From JADLGL01 sp050184415 (GTDB lineage Bacteria; Pseudomonadota; Alphaproteobacteria; Rhizobiales; Kaistiaceae): a DNA stretch of 64,000 nucleotides. Every line of letters starts with the position of its first letter. The stretch's first letter is position 1. Positions 43,869 to 53,294 of the stretch are shown here, in pieces. Below the pieces are notes generated by a model. It was not told the origin of the DNA. It worked only from the letters and a program-made list of their open reading frames with translations, and did no database searches. The position numbers and the translations under genes are program-made. The DNA is taken from the NCBI GenBank assembly GCA_050184415.1, contig JBFXAJ010000002.1, positions 62,001 to 126,000 on the forward strand, written 5' to 3'.

Positions 43869-44480
43869 ATGGCTGTCGAGAGCTACCTCGCCTATCTGGC
43901 CGCATGCCTTGCGATCACCATCGTGCCGGGGCCGACGGTCACGATCATCATCGCCAACAGCCTCCGGCACGGGACGCACGCCGGACTCCTCAACATTCTT
44001 GGCACCGTCATCGGCATCGCGATCCTCATTGTGATCCTGGCCGTCGGCCTCGCGTCGTTCGTCGCGGGCCTTGCGACATGGTTCGACTGGCTGCGGATCA
44101 TCGGCGCGATCTACCTCTGCTGGCTTGGCCTGAAGCTGATCCTCAAGCCGCCGAGCCTCGCACCCGGCGAAGCCCCGCGGCCGCCGCGCGGCGGCTTCGT
44201 CCTCCAGGGTTTCCTCGTCATCCTCAGCAACCCGAAGGCCCTCCTCGTCTTCGGCGCCTTCATCCCGCAATTCGTCGACCCGGCCCAGCCGACGGTGCCG
44301 CAGGTCCTGTTCCTCGGCGGCACGTTCCTCGTCGTCGGCGCCATCACGGACAGCACCTGGGCGATCGCCGTCGGCCGCGCCGGCAAGGCGATCTCGCGCA
44401 CCGGCCTCCGCTTCATCTCGCGTGCCAGCGGCGCCTTCCTGATCGGCGGCGGCATCTGGCTCGCGCTATCGCGGCGCTAG
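43869..44480 (+). CDS. LysE family amino-acid exporter
   Basis: 203 residues, six membrane helices. N-terminal LAITIVPGPTVTIIIANSLRHG with the PGP motif, YLCWLGLKLI, and the GFLVILSNPKALLVFGAFIPQF stretch are typical of LysE/RhtB translocators that export amino acids such as lysine, homoserine or threonine. Divergent from ubiA, 58 bases between. Confidence 0.92.
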   Translation: MAVESYLAYLAACLAITIVPGPTVTIIIANSLRHGTHAGLLNILGTVIGIAILIVILAVGLASFVAGLATWFDWLRIIGAIYLCWLGLKLILKPPSLAPGEAPRPPRGGFVLQGFLVILSNPKALLVFGAFIPQFVDPAQPTVPQVLFLGGTFLVVGAITDSTWAIAVGRAGKAISRTGLRFISRASGAFLIGGGIWLALSRR

Positions 44481-44481
44481 C

Positions 44482-44505
44482 CGAAGTCGGATGCTTCCGA
44501 CTTCG
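44482..44505. repeat. Palindromic repeat unit, same family as 37181-37206
   Basis: Perfect 10-bp stem CGAAGTCGGA/TCCGACTTCG with TGCT loop, starting at the LysE stop codon. The same core CGAAGTCGGA recurs in the palindrome cluster upstream of aroC. No gene lies in the gap 44481-44592. Confidence 0.7.
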
Positions 44506-44592
44506 ACCAATGAGTCCGCTCCCTAGCCGGCACTCACTGGACACTCGCTACACCGGATTGCTAAGGCCGCGCCGAAACAGAAAGGGCGGCGC

Positions 44593-45849
44593 ATGAGGGT
44601 ATTGCTAATCGGCTCCGGCGGGCGCGAGCACGCTTTGGCGTGGAAGCTGGCGCAGTCGCCGCTGGTCGACCGCCTCTATGCCGCGCCGGGCAATCCCGGG
44701 ATTGCCCAGAGCGCCGATCTTGTCGCAGTCGACCTTCGTAATCACGCCAAGGTCGCTGCCTTCTGCCAGATCAACGCGATCGATCTCGTCGTGATCGGTC
44801 CGGAGCAGCCGCTGGTGGACGGCCTCGCCGACACCCTCCGCGCCGACAGCATCCCGGTCTTCGGTCCGAGCGCGGCCGCTGCACAGCTCGAGGGCTCGAA
44901 AGGCTTCACCAAGGATCTTTGCGCTGCCGCCGGCATCCCGACGGGTCGCTATCGCCGCTTCACCGACGCCGGCGCGGCGAAGACCTATGCCGCAGCCGAA
45001 GGCGCGCCGATCGTGGTGAAGGCCGATGGCCTTGCGGCCGGGAAGGGCGTCGTCGTGGCGATGACGACTGCAGAAGCCCATGCGGCGATCGACGCCTGCT
45101 TTGCCGGCGGCTTCGGCGATGCCGGCAGCGCGATCATCGTCGAGGAGTATCTCGATGGCCGCGAGGCGAGCCTCTTCGCGCTGTCGGACGGAACGACCGT
45201 CATCCCTTTCGGCACCGCGCAGGACTACAAGCGCGCCGGCGACGGCGACACCGGCCCGAATACCGGCGGCATGGGAGCCATCTCTCCAGCGCCGGCCCTG
45301 ACGTCCGCGTTGGTCGAGGAGGCGATGGCTACGATCGTTCGCCCAACCATCGCCGAGATGGCGCGGCGCGGCACGCCGTTCCGCGGTGTCCTCTATGCCG
45401 GCCTGATGCTGACCGCCGACGGCCCGAAGCTCATCGAGTACAATGTCCGCTTCGGCGACCCGGAATGCCAGGTGCTGATGCGGCGGCTGGATTCCGACCT
45501 TGCGGAAATCCTCCTCGCCGTCGCAACCGGACGGCTTGCCGGCGAGGCGCCGGAGTGGTCGGACGGAGCCGCCGTGACCGTGGTGATGGCCGCGCGGGGC
45601 TATCCCGGATCCTACGAGAAAGGCACGGCCATCCGCGGCATCGGCGCCGCCAACGGGATCGCCGGGGTCACCGTGTTCCATGCCGGCACGAAGCTCGGCC
45701 CGGATGGCGGCGTCATCGCGAATGGCGGCCGTGTCCTCAACGTCACCGCGACTGGCATGGATGCGGAAGAAGCACGCCGCCGCGCCTACGGAGCGGTCGC
45801 AGCGATCGATTGGCCGGAGGGCACCTTCAGGAGCGATATCGGCGCCTGA
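44593..45849 (+). CDS. purD: Phosphoribosylamine--glycine ligase
   Basis: Second step of purine synthesis: ATP-dependent ligation of glycine to PRA. 418 residues. N-terminal LLIGSGGREHALAWKL, ATP-grasp signature DGLAAGKGVVVA, and RFGDPECQVLMRRL are diagnostic. The stop is four bases from the convergent YegP-like gene. Confidence 0.97.
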   Translation: MRVLLIGSGGREHALAWKLAQSPLVDRLYAAPGNPGIAQSADLVAVDLRNHAKVAAFCQINAIDLVVIGPEQPLVDGLADTLRADSIPVFGPSAAAAQLEGSKGFTKDLCAAAGIPTGRYRRFTDAGAAKTYAAAEGAPIVVKADGLAAGKGVVVAMTTAEAHAAIDACFAGGFGDAGSAIIVEEYLDGREASLFALSDGTTVIPFGTAQDYKRAGDGDTGPNTGGMGAISPAPALTSALVEEAMATIVRPTIAEMARRGTPFRGVLYAGLMLTADGPKLIEYNVRFGDPECQVLMRRLDSDLAEILLAVATGRLAGEAPEWSDGAAVTVVMAARGYPGSYEKGTAIRGIGAANGIAGVTVFHAGTKLGPDGGVIANGGRVLNVTATGMDAEEARRRAYGAVAAIDWPEGTFRSDIGA

Positions 45850-45853
45850 GCGC

Positions 45854-46033
45854 CTAGATCTTGTCTTCGATGATGGCGGCGCTGGCGTTGGCCTGGATCG
45901 ATTCGATGGCGTGCTTCGCCGAGGCCTTCGCAGTGTAGCTCTCAGAAGAACACATCACTTCGCCGTTCGAGGCGCGGAACCGCCAGTAATAGCGACCGTC
46001 CTCGCCACGGAAAATCTCGAACCTGTAGGCCAC
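45854..46033 (-). CDS. YegP/DUF1508 family small protein
   Basis: 59 residues. FEIFRGEDGRYYWRFRASNGEVM followed by SSESYTAKASAKHAIESI is the DUF1508 signature; typical members are 60-110 residues of unknown function. The GTG at 46033 is chosen because GGAGG lies six bases above it and the resulting VAYRFEI start matches the family; the ATG two codons up (46039) touches that site directly and is less likely. The 308 bases from 46034 to 46341 hold nothing else I can support beyond the two gene starts. Confidence 0.82.
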   Translation of the reverse strand: MAYRFEIFRGEDGRYYWRFRASNGEVMCSSESYTAKASAKHAIESIQANASAAIIEDKI

Positions 46034-46341
46034 GCTCATCCTCCCGGCACCGTGTGGGATCGGGCCACTACCCACCTTAGAAGCCTTAGCATGCGCGATC
46101 CTCGGCGCAAGCCCAATCGCCGCGCGTTGCTGCCGTGTCCACCTTTTGGCCATCAAAGTGGCGGGCTTGCGGCACCGGGCTCCGCAATCGGAACACCCGA
46201 TGCTCTTTTGCAGTGCTGTTCGTCGCCCGGCTACCCTTGAGCCGAGCGGGCCGCGCGGCTAGCTTCTCGCCCGCCGGACCGCCCCGGCCAAATCGACGGA
46301 TGCTTGGCGTTCCGCCGGGCAACAACCCGCCGGAGAATCCG

Positions 46342-47664
46342 TTGGCAAAGACGACCAACAATCTCGACGCCTACTGGATGCCGTTCACCGCGAACCGGCA
46401 GTACAAGCGCGCGCCGCGCGTCCTCGTTGCTGCCGACGGCATGTACTACCGGACCGACGACGGCCGGCAGATCCTCGATGGCACCAGCGGCCTGTGGTGC
46501 TGCAATGCCGGCCACAACCGGCCGCGGATCACCGAGGCCATCCAGAAGCAGGCGGCCGAGCTCGACTATGTGCCCGCCTTCATGATGGGCCATCCGAAGG
46601 TGTTCGAGCTCGCGTCACGCCTCGTGACGCTGTTTCCCGGCGACCTCGACCATGCCTTCTTCACCAACTCCGGCTCGGAATCGGTCGATACCGCACTGAA
46701 AATCGCCAACGCCTACCACCGCGCCCGCGGCGAGGCCTCGCGCTATCGCTGGATCAGCCGGGAGCGCGCCTATCACGGCGTCAACTACGGCGGGCTGTCG
46801 GTGGGCGGCATCGGCGGGAACCGGAAGCTGTTCGGCCCCTTGATCGGAGGGGTCGATTATCTGCCCCACACCCACGACCTGTCCCGCAACGCCTTCTCGC
46901 GCGGCCTGCCCGCCGATGGCGCGGACCTCGCCGATGAGCTCGAGCGGCTGGTCGCGCTCCACGACCCCTCGACGATTTCGGCCGTCATCGTCGAGCCGAT
47001 GGCCGGGTCGACCGGCGTCCTCCTGCCGCCGCAGGGCTATCTCGAGCGGCTCCGTGCCATCTGCGACAAGTACGGCATCCTCCTCATCTTCGACGAAGTC
47101 ATCACCGGCTTCGGCCGTCTCGGCGCACCGTTCGCCGTCGACGCCTTCGGGGTGATTCCGGACATGGTGACGGTCGCAAAGGGCCTCACCAATGGCGTGA
47201 TCCCGATGGGCGCGGTCGTCGTCCGCCGCGGCATCTACGAGACCTTCATGGAGTCCGGCGTCGCCGATCACCTGCCGGAGCTGCCGCATGGCTACACTTA
47301 TTCCGGCAACCCGATGGCGTCGGCCGCTGGTCTCGGCACGCTCGACACCTATGAGGAGGAAGGCCTCCTGACGCGTGCCGCGACGCTCGCGCCGATCTGG
47401 GAGGACGCCCTCCACAGCCTCCGCGACCTGCCGCATGTGATCGACATCCGCAATTATGGCCTAGTCGGTGCCGTAGAGCTCCAGCCGATGCCCGGCGCCC
47501 CGGCGAAACGGGCCTTCACCGCCTACCTGGACGCGTTTGCCAGCGGCCTCCTCATCCGCACCACCGGTGACATCATCGCCCTGTCGCCCCCCCTCATCAT
47601 CAGCGAGGCGGAGATCGGCCAGCTCGTCGACACGCTCGGCACCGTCCTGCGGGGCCTCGCCTGA
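46342..47664 (+). CDS. Class-III aminotransferase (beta-alanine/omega-amino acid:pyruvate type)
   Basis: 440 residues. LDAYWMPFTANRQYK at the N-terminus, FFTNSGSESVDTALKIANAY, IFDEVITGFGR and the PLP lysine in VTVAKGLTNGVIPMG are typical of omega-amino acid:pyruvate transaminases. It would convert beta-alanine to malonic semialdehyde. TTG 46342 has GGAG six bases upstream; ATG 46300 lacks a site. It overlaps the hydrolase start by one base (TGATG). Confidence 0.92.
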   Translation: MAKTTNNLDAYWMPFTANRQYKRAPRVLVAADGMYYRTDDGRQILDGTSGLWCCNAGHNRPRITEAIQKQAAELDYVPAFMMGHPKVFELASRLVTLFPGDLDHAFFTNSGSESVDTALKIANAYHRARGEASRYRWISRERAYHGVNYGGLSVGGIGGNRKLFGPLIGGVDYLPHTHDLSRNAFSRGLPADGADLADELERLVALHDPSTISAVIVEPMAGSTGVLLPPQGYLERLRAICDKYGILLIFDEVITGFGRLGAPFAVDAFGVIPDMVTVAKGLTNGVIPMGAVVVRRGIYETFMESGVADHLPELPHGYTYSGNPMASAAGLGTLDTYEEEGLLTRAATLAPIWEDALHSLRDLPHVIDIRNYGLVGAVELQPMPGAPAKRAFTAYLDAFASGLLIRTTGDIIALSPPLIISEAEIGQLVDTLGTVLRGLA

Positions 47665-48938
47665 TGAGCGGCGAGACCATCGCGCGGCCACACTCCGCCA
47701 CGGACATCCGGATCAACGCCAACCGGCTGTGGACCAGCCTCGGCGTCATGGGAGCGATTGCGCCCGGCAAGAAGGGCGGCAGCAACCGGCTCGCGCTGAC
47801 CGACGACGACAAGGTCGCCCGCGACCTCCTCTCCAAATGGTGCGAGGAGATGGGCTACGAGGTGAAGATCGACAGCGTCGGGAACATGTTCGCCCGGCGC
47901 GCCGGGACCGACGACAGCCTGCCGCCGGTCCTGTTCGGCAGCCATCTCGACACCCAGCCATTCGCTGGCCGCTATGACGGCGTCCTTGGCGTGCTCGCCG
48001 GCCTCGAGGTGCTGCGCACCCTCCACGACAAGGGCATCCGTACCCGGCATCCGGTCGAGCTGGTCAACTGGACCAACGAGGAAGGTGCGCGCTTCTCGCC
48101 CGGACTGATCGGGTCCGCTGTCTTCGCCGATCTCCAGACCGAGGAGAACGCCCGCGCCTCCCGGGATTCATCGGGCATGACCTTCGGCGCCGAGCTCGAC
48201 CGGATCGGCTACCACGGCGGGATTCCCGCGCGGGGCGGTCATCCGGTCCGGGCCTATTTCGAGCTGCATATCGAGCAGGGTCCCGTCCTCGAGGCCGAAG
48301 GCATTCCGATCGGAATCGTCACCCACGCCCAGGGGGTGCGCTGGGTGGACGTGACGTTCACCGGCGTCGAGGGTCACGCCGGGACGATGCCGATGACCGG
48401 CCGTCGCGACGCGCTGATCGGGGCCGCGCGGATGATCGACCGCGTCGGCGACATCGCCATCGGCCACGCCCCGCACGCGGTCGCCACCGTGGGTGACCTT
48501 TCGATCATGCCCGGATCGCGCAATGTCGTCCCCGGGGCGGTGACGCTCGCCATCGACATGCGGCATCCGTCGACCGCCGTCCTCGACGAGATGATGTTCA
48601 AGCTGAAGACATCAGCCACCCTCATCGCGGCCGAGCTCGAGCTCAAGCTCGACATCCGCGAGGTCGTGGCCATCCCGCCGCTCGCGTTCGCCGACGAAGC
48701 CGTCCGCGCCATCCGCCGCGCCGCGGATGCCCTCAATCTCGACCAGCGCGACATCGTGTCCGGCGCGCTCCATGACGCGTGCAACATGGCGCGCATCGTG
48801 CCGACGGGCATGATCTTCTGCCCGTGCGTCGACGGGATCAGCCACAATGAGGCGGAGGCCATCAGGCCCGAATGGGCGGCCGCGGGCGCCGACGTGCTGC
48901 TCCAGGCCGTGATCGAGGTCGCCGAGCTTGCGGCCTGA
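47664..48938 (+). CDS. Zn-dependent hydrolase (N-carbamoyl-amino acid hydrolase, M20 family)
   Basis: 424 residues of the amidase/hydantoinase-carbamoylase branch of M20. Zinc ligands: the HLDTQPFAGRYDG region with the bridging aspartate, WTNEEGARF, and HIEQGPVLEAEGIPIG. Candidates are beta-ureidopropionase (PydC) or allantoate amidohydrolase; the adjoining beta-alanine aminotransferase favours N-carbamoyl-beta-alanine (inference). No dihydropyrimidinase gene is in the window. Confidence 0.9.
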   Translation: MSGETIARPHSATDIRINANRLWTSLGVMGAIAPGKKGGSNRLALTDDDKVARDLLSKWCEEMGYEVKIDSVGNMFARRAGTDDSLPPVLFGSHLDTQPFAGRYDGVLGVLAGLEVLRTLHDKGIRTRHPVELVNWTNEEGARFSPGLIGSAVFADLQTEENARASRDSSGMTFGAELDRIGYHGGIPARGGHPVRAYFELHIEQGPVLEAEGIPIGIVTHAQGVRWVDVTFTGVEGHAGTMPMTGRRDALIGAARMIDRVGDIAIGHAPHAVATVGDLSIMPGSRNVVPGAVTLAIDMRHPSTAVLDEMMFKLKTSATLIAAELELKLDIREVVAIPPLAFADEAVRAIRRAADALNLDQRDIVSGALHDACNMARIVPTGMIFCPCVDGISHNEAEAIRPEWAAAGADVLLQAVIEVAELAA

Positions 48939-48983
48939 CGCCGCTTGCCGTTGCCGCCCGAAGGCGATGCGCTACAAGGCGGC

Positions 48984-49808
48984 ATGATGAAGACCGCCCT
49001 CTATGACGACACCGATGCCGAACTCTTCGAGCGGCTGCTGCCCGCGGTCGTGGAGGCCGGCGAAGCCATCCTTCGCATCCGCGGCAGCGGCAACAAGGTT
49101 GAGACCAAGGCTGACCACAGCCCGGTGACCGCCGCCGACCGCGCCGCCGAGGCGATCCTTCTTCGCGCACTTCACGACCTATGCCCGGGGGTGCCGATCG
49201 TTGCCGAAGAGGAAGTGGCGGCGGGACGCGCTCCGGAGGTCACAACCACCTATTTCGCCGTCGACGCCCTCGATGGCACCAAGGATTTCCTCCGTGGCGG
49301 CCCCGACTTCACCGTCAATGTGGGCCTCGTCCGTGACGGCAGGGCGGTCGCCGGTATCGTCGGCGCGCCGGCGACCGGCACGTTGTGGCTGGGCCTTGAC
49401 GGTCGAGGCGCATTCCGGATCGAGGCCGGCGGCGAGCGCAGTCCGATCCGCGTCCGCGTCCCGGATCCCGAAGCGCTCGACATCATCGCCAGCCGCTCGC
49501 ACCGCACGGCCGAAACCGACGCCTTCATCGCCCGCTTTCCCGGTGCCCACATTGTGGCCGCCGGATCGTCGCTGAAGCTGACCGCCGTCGCCGAAGGCCG
49601 CGCCGACCTCTATCCCCGCCTCGCACCGACATCGCAGTGGGACATCGCGGCCGGCCACGCGGTCCTTGCCGCCGCCGGCGGCCGCGTGCTCGACCTCGAC
49701 GGCGACGAGCTCCGCTACGAGCGCCGGCCGCGCCCGGACGGCCACCCCTTCCTGAACCCGTGGTTCGTCGCCACAGGAGGGCTGGACCCGTTCGCCGCAC
49801 CGGCCTGA
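48984..49808 (+). CDS. cysQ: 3'(2'),5'-bisphosphate nucleotidase CysQ
   Basis: Inositol-monophosphatase superfamily, 274 residues. The metal site VAEEE, DALDGTKDFL and the later WDIAAGHAVLAAAGG are the CysQ/IMPase pattern. Removes PAP formed when PAPS is used, so it belongs with cysD and cysNC just downstream. ATG 48984 is used (a second ATG follows at 48987); the frame is open from 48945 without a ribosome site. Confidence 0.93.
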   Translation: MMKTALYDDTDAELFERLLPAVVEAGEAILRIRGSGNKVETKADHSPVTAADRAAEAILLRALHDLCPGVPIVAEEEVAAGRAPEVTTTYFAVDALDGTKDFLRGGPDFTVNVGLVRDGRAVAGIVGAPATGTLWLGLDGRGAFRIEAGGERSPIRVRVPDPEALDIIASRSHRTAETDAFIARFPGAHIVAAGSSLKLTAVAEGRADLYPRLAPTSQWDIAAGHAVLAAAGGRVLDLDGDELRYERRPRPDGHPFLNPWFVATGGLDPFAAPA

Positions 49809-49832
49809 CGCGCAATCCTATTCTCAAACACA

Positions 49833-49863
49833 GGCCCGCGCGGCAAAGCTCGCCGTGCGGGCC
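49833..49863. terminator. Hairpin between cysQ and cysD
   Basis: GGCCCGCGCGGC/GCCGTGCGGGCC, 12 bp with one G-T pair and a 7-base loop. No T-run, so termination is uncertain; it may mark a separate cysD promoter region, 49864-49973. Confidence 0.4.
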
Positions 49864-49973
49864 GGATGAATGCAGGGCCGGTCGTGCTTGTGGGCCCTTC
49901 GCCCGGAGCCTAGGTTCCGCGCACCTCGCGCAAGGGAGTGCGGGGCCAATCGACCGTTCGGACCGCCAAACTC

Positions 49974-50879
49974 ATGAACCCACCGCTCACGCATCTTCAG
50001 CGGCTGGAAGCCGAAGCCATCTTCATCATCCGGGAGGTGGCGGCGACGTTCCAGAAGCCGGTGATGATGTATTCGATCGGCAAGGATTCGTCGGTGATGC
50101 TGCATCTGGCGCGGAAGGCATTTGCCCCCGCGCCGCCGCCCTTCCCGCTCCTCCATATCGACACCGGCTGGAAGTTCCGGGAGATGATCCGCTTCCGCGA
50201 CGACACGGCGAAGCGGCTCGGTTTCGACCTCATCGTCCATACCAACGAGGAGGGTCGCGCGGCCGGCATCAATCCGTTCGACCACGGCTCGTCGACCTAT
50301 ACCCGCGTCATGAAGACCGACGCGCTCAAGGAAGCGCTGACCAGATACGGCTTCGACGCGGCCTTCGGCGGCGCCCGCCGCGACGAGGAGAAAAGCCGCG
50401 CCAAGGAGCGCGTCTTCTCGTTCCGTACGGCGACCCACGCATGGGACCCGAAGAACCAGCGCCCCGAGCTGTGGTCGCTCTACAACACCCGCATCAACGC
50501 GGGCGAGTCGATCCGCGTCTTCCCGATCTCCAATTGGACCGAGCTCGACATCTGGCAGTACATCCTCGCCGAGCGGATCCCGATCGTCCCGCTCTATTTC
50601 GCCGAGGAGCGCCCGGTGGTTCACCGCAACGGCCAGCTCATCATGGTCGATGACGAGCGGATGCGGCTCGAGCCGGGCGAGGTGCCGGAGCGCCGCTCGG
50701 TGCGGTTCCGCACGCTCGGCTGCTATCCGCTGACCGCGGCCGTGGATTCGGAGGCCAAAACCCTCGAGGACATCGTCGCCGAGATGCTGCTGGCGCGGAC
50801 GTCGGAGCGGAGTGGCCGGCTGATCGACCACGACGAATCCGGGTCGATGGAGAAGAAGAAGCGCGAGGGCTATTTCTAG
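49974..50879 (+). CDS. cysD: Sulfate adenylyltransferase subunit 2
   Basis: ATP sulfurylase small subunit, PP-loop ATPase. 301 residues, almost the length of the E. coli enzyme. THLQRLEAEAIFIIREV, the PP-loop YSIGKDSSVMLHL, GGARRDEEKSRAKERVFSFR and the RFRTLGCYPLTAA stretch are all family marks. ATG 49974 matches the E. coli N-terminus; a GTG at 49938 is in frame but adds non-homologous residues. cysNC starts on the base after its stop. Confidence 0.95.
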   Translation: MNPPLTHLQRLEAEAIFIIREVAATFQKPVMMYSIGKDSSVMLHLARKAFAPAPPPFPLLHIDTGWKFREMIRFRDDTAKRLGFDLIVHTNEEGRAAGINPFDHGSSTYTRVMKTDALKEALTRYGFDAAFGGARRDEEKSRAKERVFSFRTATHAWDPKNQRPELWSLYNTRINAGESIRVFPISNWTELDIWQYILAERIPIVPLYFAEERPVVHRNGQLIMVDDERMRLEPGEVPERRSVRFRTLGCYPLTAAVDSEAKTLEDIVAEMLLARTSERSGRLIDHDESGSMEKKKREGYF

Positions 50880-52799
50880 ATGGAAGGGACGATCGCCCTC
50901 GACCGCGCGGCTGTCGACAAGCTCCTCTCCGGCGAGCAGGACCAGAGCCTCCTCCGCTTCCTGACCTGCGGTTCGGTCGACGACGGCAAGTCGACGCTGA
51001 TCGGCCGGCTCCTTCACGATTCCAAGCGCCTGTTCGAGGACCAGATCCTCACGCTGCAGCGCGATTCGCGGAAATACGGCACCACCGGCGGCGACATCGA
51101 CTTCGCTCTCCTGGTCGACGGCCTCGAGGCCGAACGCGAGCAGGGCATCACCATCGACGTCGCCTATCGCTATTTCGCGACCGACCGCCGCCGTTTCATC
51201 GTCGCCGACACGCCGGGGCACGAGCAGTACACGCGCAACATGGCGACCGGGGCGTCCAATTCGGACCTCGCGGTGCTGCTGGTCGATGCCCGGAACGGTA
51301 TCCTGACCCAGACCCGGCGCCACGCTTTCATCGTGTCGCTGCTCGGCATCCGCCACCTCGTGCTCGCGGTCAACAAGATCGACCTCGTCGAGTTCAGCGA
51401 GGAGCGGTTCCGCGAGATAGTCGCGGACTTCGAGCAACTGACCGAAGGACTCGGCTTTGCCACCAAGGTCGCGATCCCGCTGTCGGCCCGCTTCGGCGAC
51501 AACGTCATCGCGCCGAGTCCGAACCTGGCCTGGTATGATGGCCGTCAGCTCCTCGACTATCTCGAGACAATCGACGTCACCTCGGACCTCGCCAGCCGGC
51601 CGTTCCGCTTCCCCGTGCAATGGGTGAACCGGCCCAACCTCGATTTCCGCGGCTATGCCGGAACCGTCGCGTCCGGATCGATCGCGCGCGACGACGAGAT
51701 CGCGGTCGCGGCCACCGGGCAGACCGCAAAGGTGGCGCGGATCGTCACCATGGACGGCGACCTCGAGACCGCCGTCGAAGGCACCGCAGTGACGCTGACG
51801 CTCGACCGCGAGATCGACGTCTCGCGTGGTGACGTGCTCGCCCGCGCCGATGCCCGGCCGCAGGTGTCGGACCAGATCGCCGCCCACATCATTTGGATGA
51901 GCGAGGACAGCCTGCTGCCCGGCCGCTCCTATCTCCTCAAATCCGGCACCCGCACGATCGGCGCCGCCGTGAGCGAGCTGAAGCACCGGATCGACGTCGA
52001 GAGCTTCAAGCCGGCCCCGGCGAAGACGCTCGGCCTCAACGATATCGGTTTCTGCAACCTGTCGCTGGTCGAGCCGATCGCCTTCGACCCCTATGAGGAG
52101 AACCGGACCACCGGCTCCTTCATCCTCATCGACCGCTTCTCCAACGCCACGGTGGCCGCCGGCATGCTGCGCTTCGGCCTCCGCCGGGCGACCAACATCC
52201 ACCGCCAGGCCCTGTCGATTGACAAGCCGGCCCGGTCCGACGCCAAGGGCCAGAAGCCGGTCGTGCTGTGGTTCACCGGCCTTTCGGGGGCCGGCAAGTC
52301 CACCGTCGCCAACCTCGTCGAGGAGAAGCTGCACCTCATCGGCGCGCACACCTACCTCCTCGACGGCGACAACATCCGCCACGGCCTCAACCGCGACCTC
52401 GGCTTCACCGATGCCGACCGGGTCGAGAACATCCGGCGCGTCGGCGAGGTGGCGAAGCTCTTCGTCGATGCCGGCCTGATCGTGCTGGTGTCGTTCATCT
52501 CCCCCTTCCGGTCCGAGCGGCAGATGGCGCGGGACCTCGTCGCGGCCGGCGAGTTCGTTGAAGTCTTCGTCGACGTTCCGCTTGCCGTCGCGGAGCAGCG
52601 CGATCCGAAAGGCCTCTACAAGAAGGCCCGCGAGGGTACGATCAAGAATTTCACGGGCATCGACAGCCCGTACGAAGCGCCCCTCTCGCCCGAGCTCCGC
52701 CTCGATGCGGCGAACCAGCCGGCCGAGGCCCTTGCCGAGACCGTGATGGGGCACCTCCTTGCCAAGGGCTATGTGGGCGGCAAGCACCGCCTGCGTTAG
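50880..52799 (+). CDS. cysNC: Bifunctional sulfate adenylyltransferase subunit 1 / adenylylsulfate kinase
   Basis: 639 residues. CysN GTPase at residues 1-440 with G1 GSVDDGKSTLIGRLL, G3 DTPGHEQYTRN and G4 NKIDLVEF; CysC kinase from about 460 with P-loop FTGLSGAGKSTVANLV and NRDLGFTDADRVENIRR. Makes APS then PAPS. The fusion is widespread in alphaproteobacteria. Starts directly at the cysD stop. Confidence 0.96.
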   Translation: MEGTIALDRAAVDKLLSGEQDQSLLRFLTCGSVDDGKSTLIGRLLHDSKRLFEDQILTLQRDSRKYGTTGGDIDFALLVDGLEAEREQGITIDVAYRYFATDRRRFIVADTPGHEQYTRNMATGASNSDLAVLLVDARNGILTQTRRHAFIVSLLGIRHLVLAVNKIDLVEFSEERFREIVADFEQLTEGLGFATKVAIPLSARFGDNVIAPSPNLAWYDGRQLLDYLETIDVTSDLASRPFRFPVQWVNRPNLDFRGYAGTVASGSIARDDEIAVAATGQTAKVARIVTMDGDLETAVEGTAVTLTLDREIDVSRGDVLARADARPQVSDQIAAHIIWMSEDSLLPGRSYLLKSGTRTIGAAVSELKHRIDVESFKPAPAKTLGLNDIGFCNLSLVEPIAFDPYEENRTTGSFILIDRFSNATVAAGMLRFGLRRATNIHRQALSIDKPARSDAKGQKPVVLWFTGLSGAGKSTVANLVEEKLHLIGAHTYLLDGDNIRHGLNRDLGFTDADRVENIRRVGEVAKLFVDAGLIVLVSFISPFRSERQMARDLVAAGEFVEVFVDVPLAVAEQRDPKGLYKKAREGTIKNFTGIDSPYEAPLSPELRLDAANQPAEALAETVMGHLLAKGYVGGKHRLR

Positions 52800-53102
52800 G
52801 AATTGCCTGGCCCGCCCGCGGAAGGTGCGCGCGCATCGACGTTCGCCGCCCACTTCCGCCCTGCGGGGCCGCGCGTTCGCGTCCCCGCGCGCCCTTCGTG
52901 CATATCGAATCATTCCGCCATGAGGCTTTCGCCCCGGCGATCCGCTGGGAAGCTGCCCGGCAAGCCGATCATTAGTGTGCCTTCCGAGTCACACCTGCCA
53001 GAAATACCGGTGATCGGCCGGGCCCAGCCGCCCCCGCGGGATCGGTCCTAAGCGGCTCATTTCTCGGGCGAATCCGCGATCCCACCTCGCGTACGGGTTG
53101 CC

Positions 53103-53119
53103 GGTGCGCGTCGCGCACC
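53103..53119. promoter_or_regulatory. Perfect palindrome upstream of the autotransporter
   Basis: GGTGCGCG-T-CGCGCACC (8+1+8) in the 495-base gap 52800-53294 after cysNC. No gene is supported in the gap; the stretch 53120-53260 is visibly more AT-rich than the neighbourhood and is the likely promoter zone. Confidence 0.4.
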
Positions 53120-53260
53120 TGAGGACATTACTGGACACCCGCTGGACGCGACGGTACTTCTACAACGCGATAGTATTGGAATGTCACGATTGGCGAGACG
53201 GCCGGGCCGCGACGGCATTCACGTGCGTGACTGGAAGTACCGGACAATATTCTGGAATTT

Positions 53261-53275
53261 CGCGCACTTTGCGCG
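53261..53275 (+). promoter_or_regulatory. Short hairpin just upstream of the autotransporter ribosome-binding site
   Basis: CGCGCA-CTT-TGCGCG, a 6-bp perfect stem ending about nine bases before GGGGG (53284-53288) that precedes the TTG start at 53295. Possible translational control. Confidence 0.3.
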
Positions 53276-53294
53276 AGGCGGCAGGGGGTCAATC

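Noticed and set aside
46093..46240. A 49-codon open frame starting MRDPRRKPNRR
   Set aside because: No ribosome-binding site, no homology by eye, and it overlaps the leader of the aminotransferase gene.
49824..52913. A 1029-codon open frame on the minus strand
   Set aside because: Exact antisense of cysD and cysNC, with no recognisable domains; a GC-driven shadow frame.
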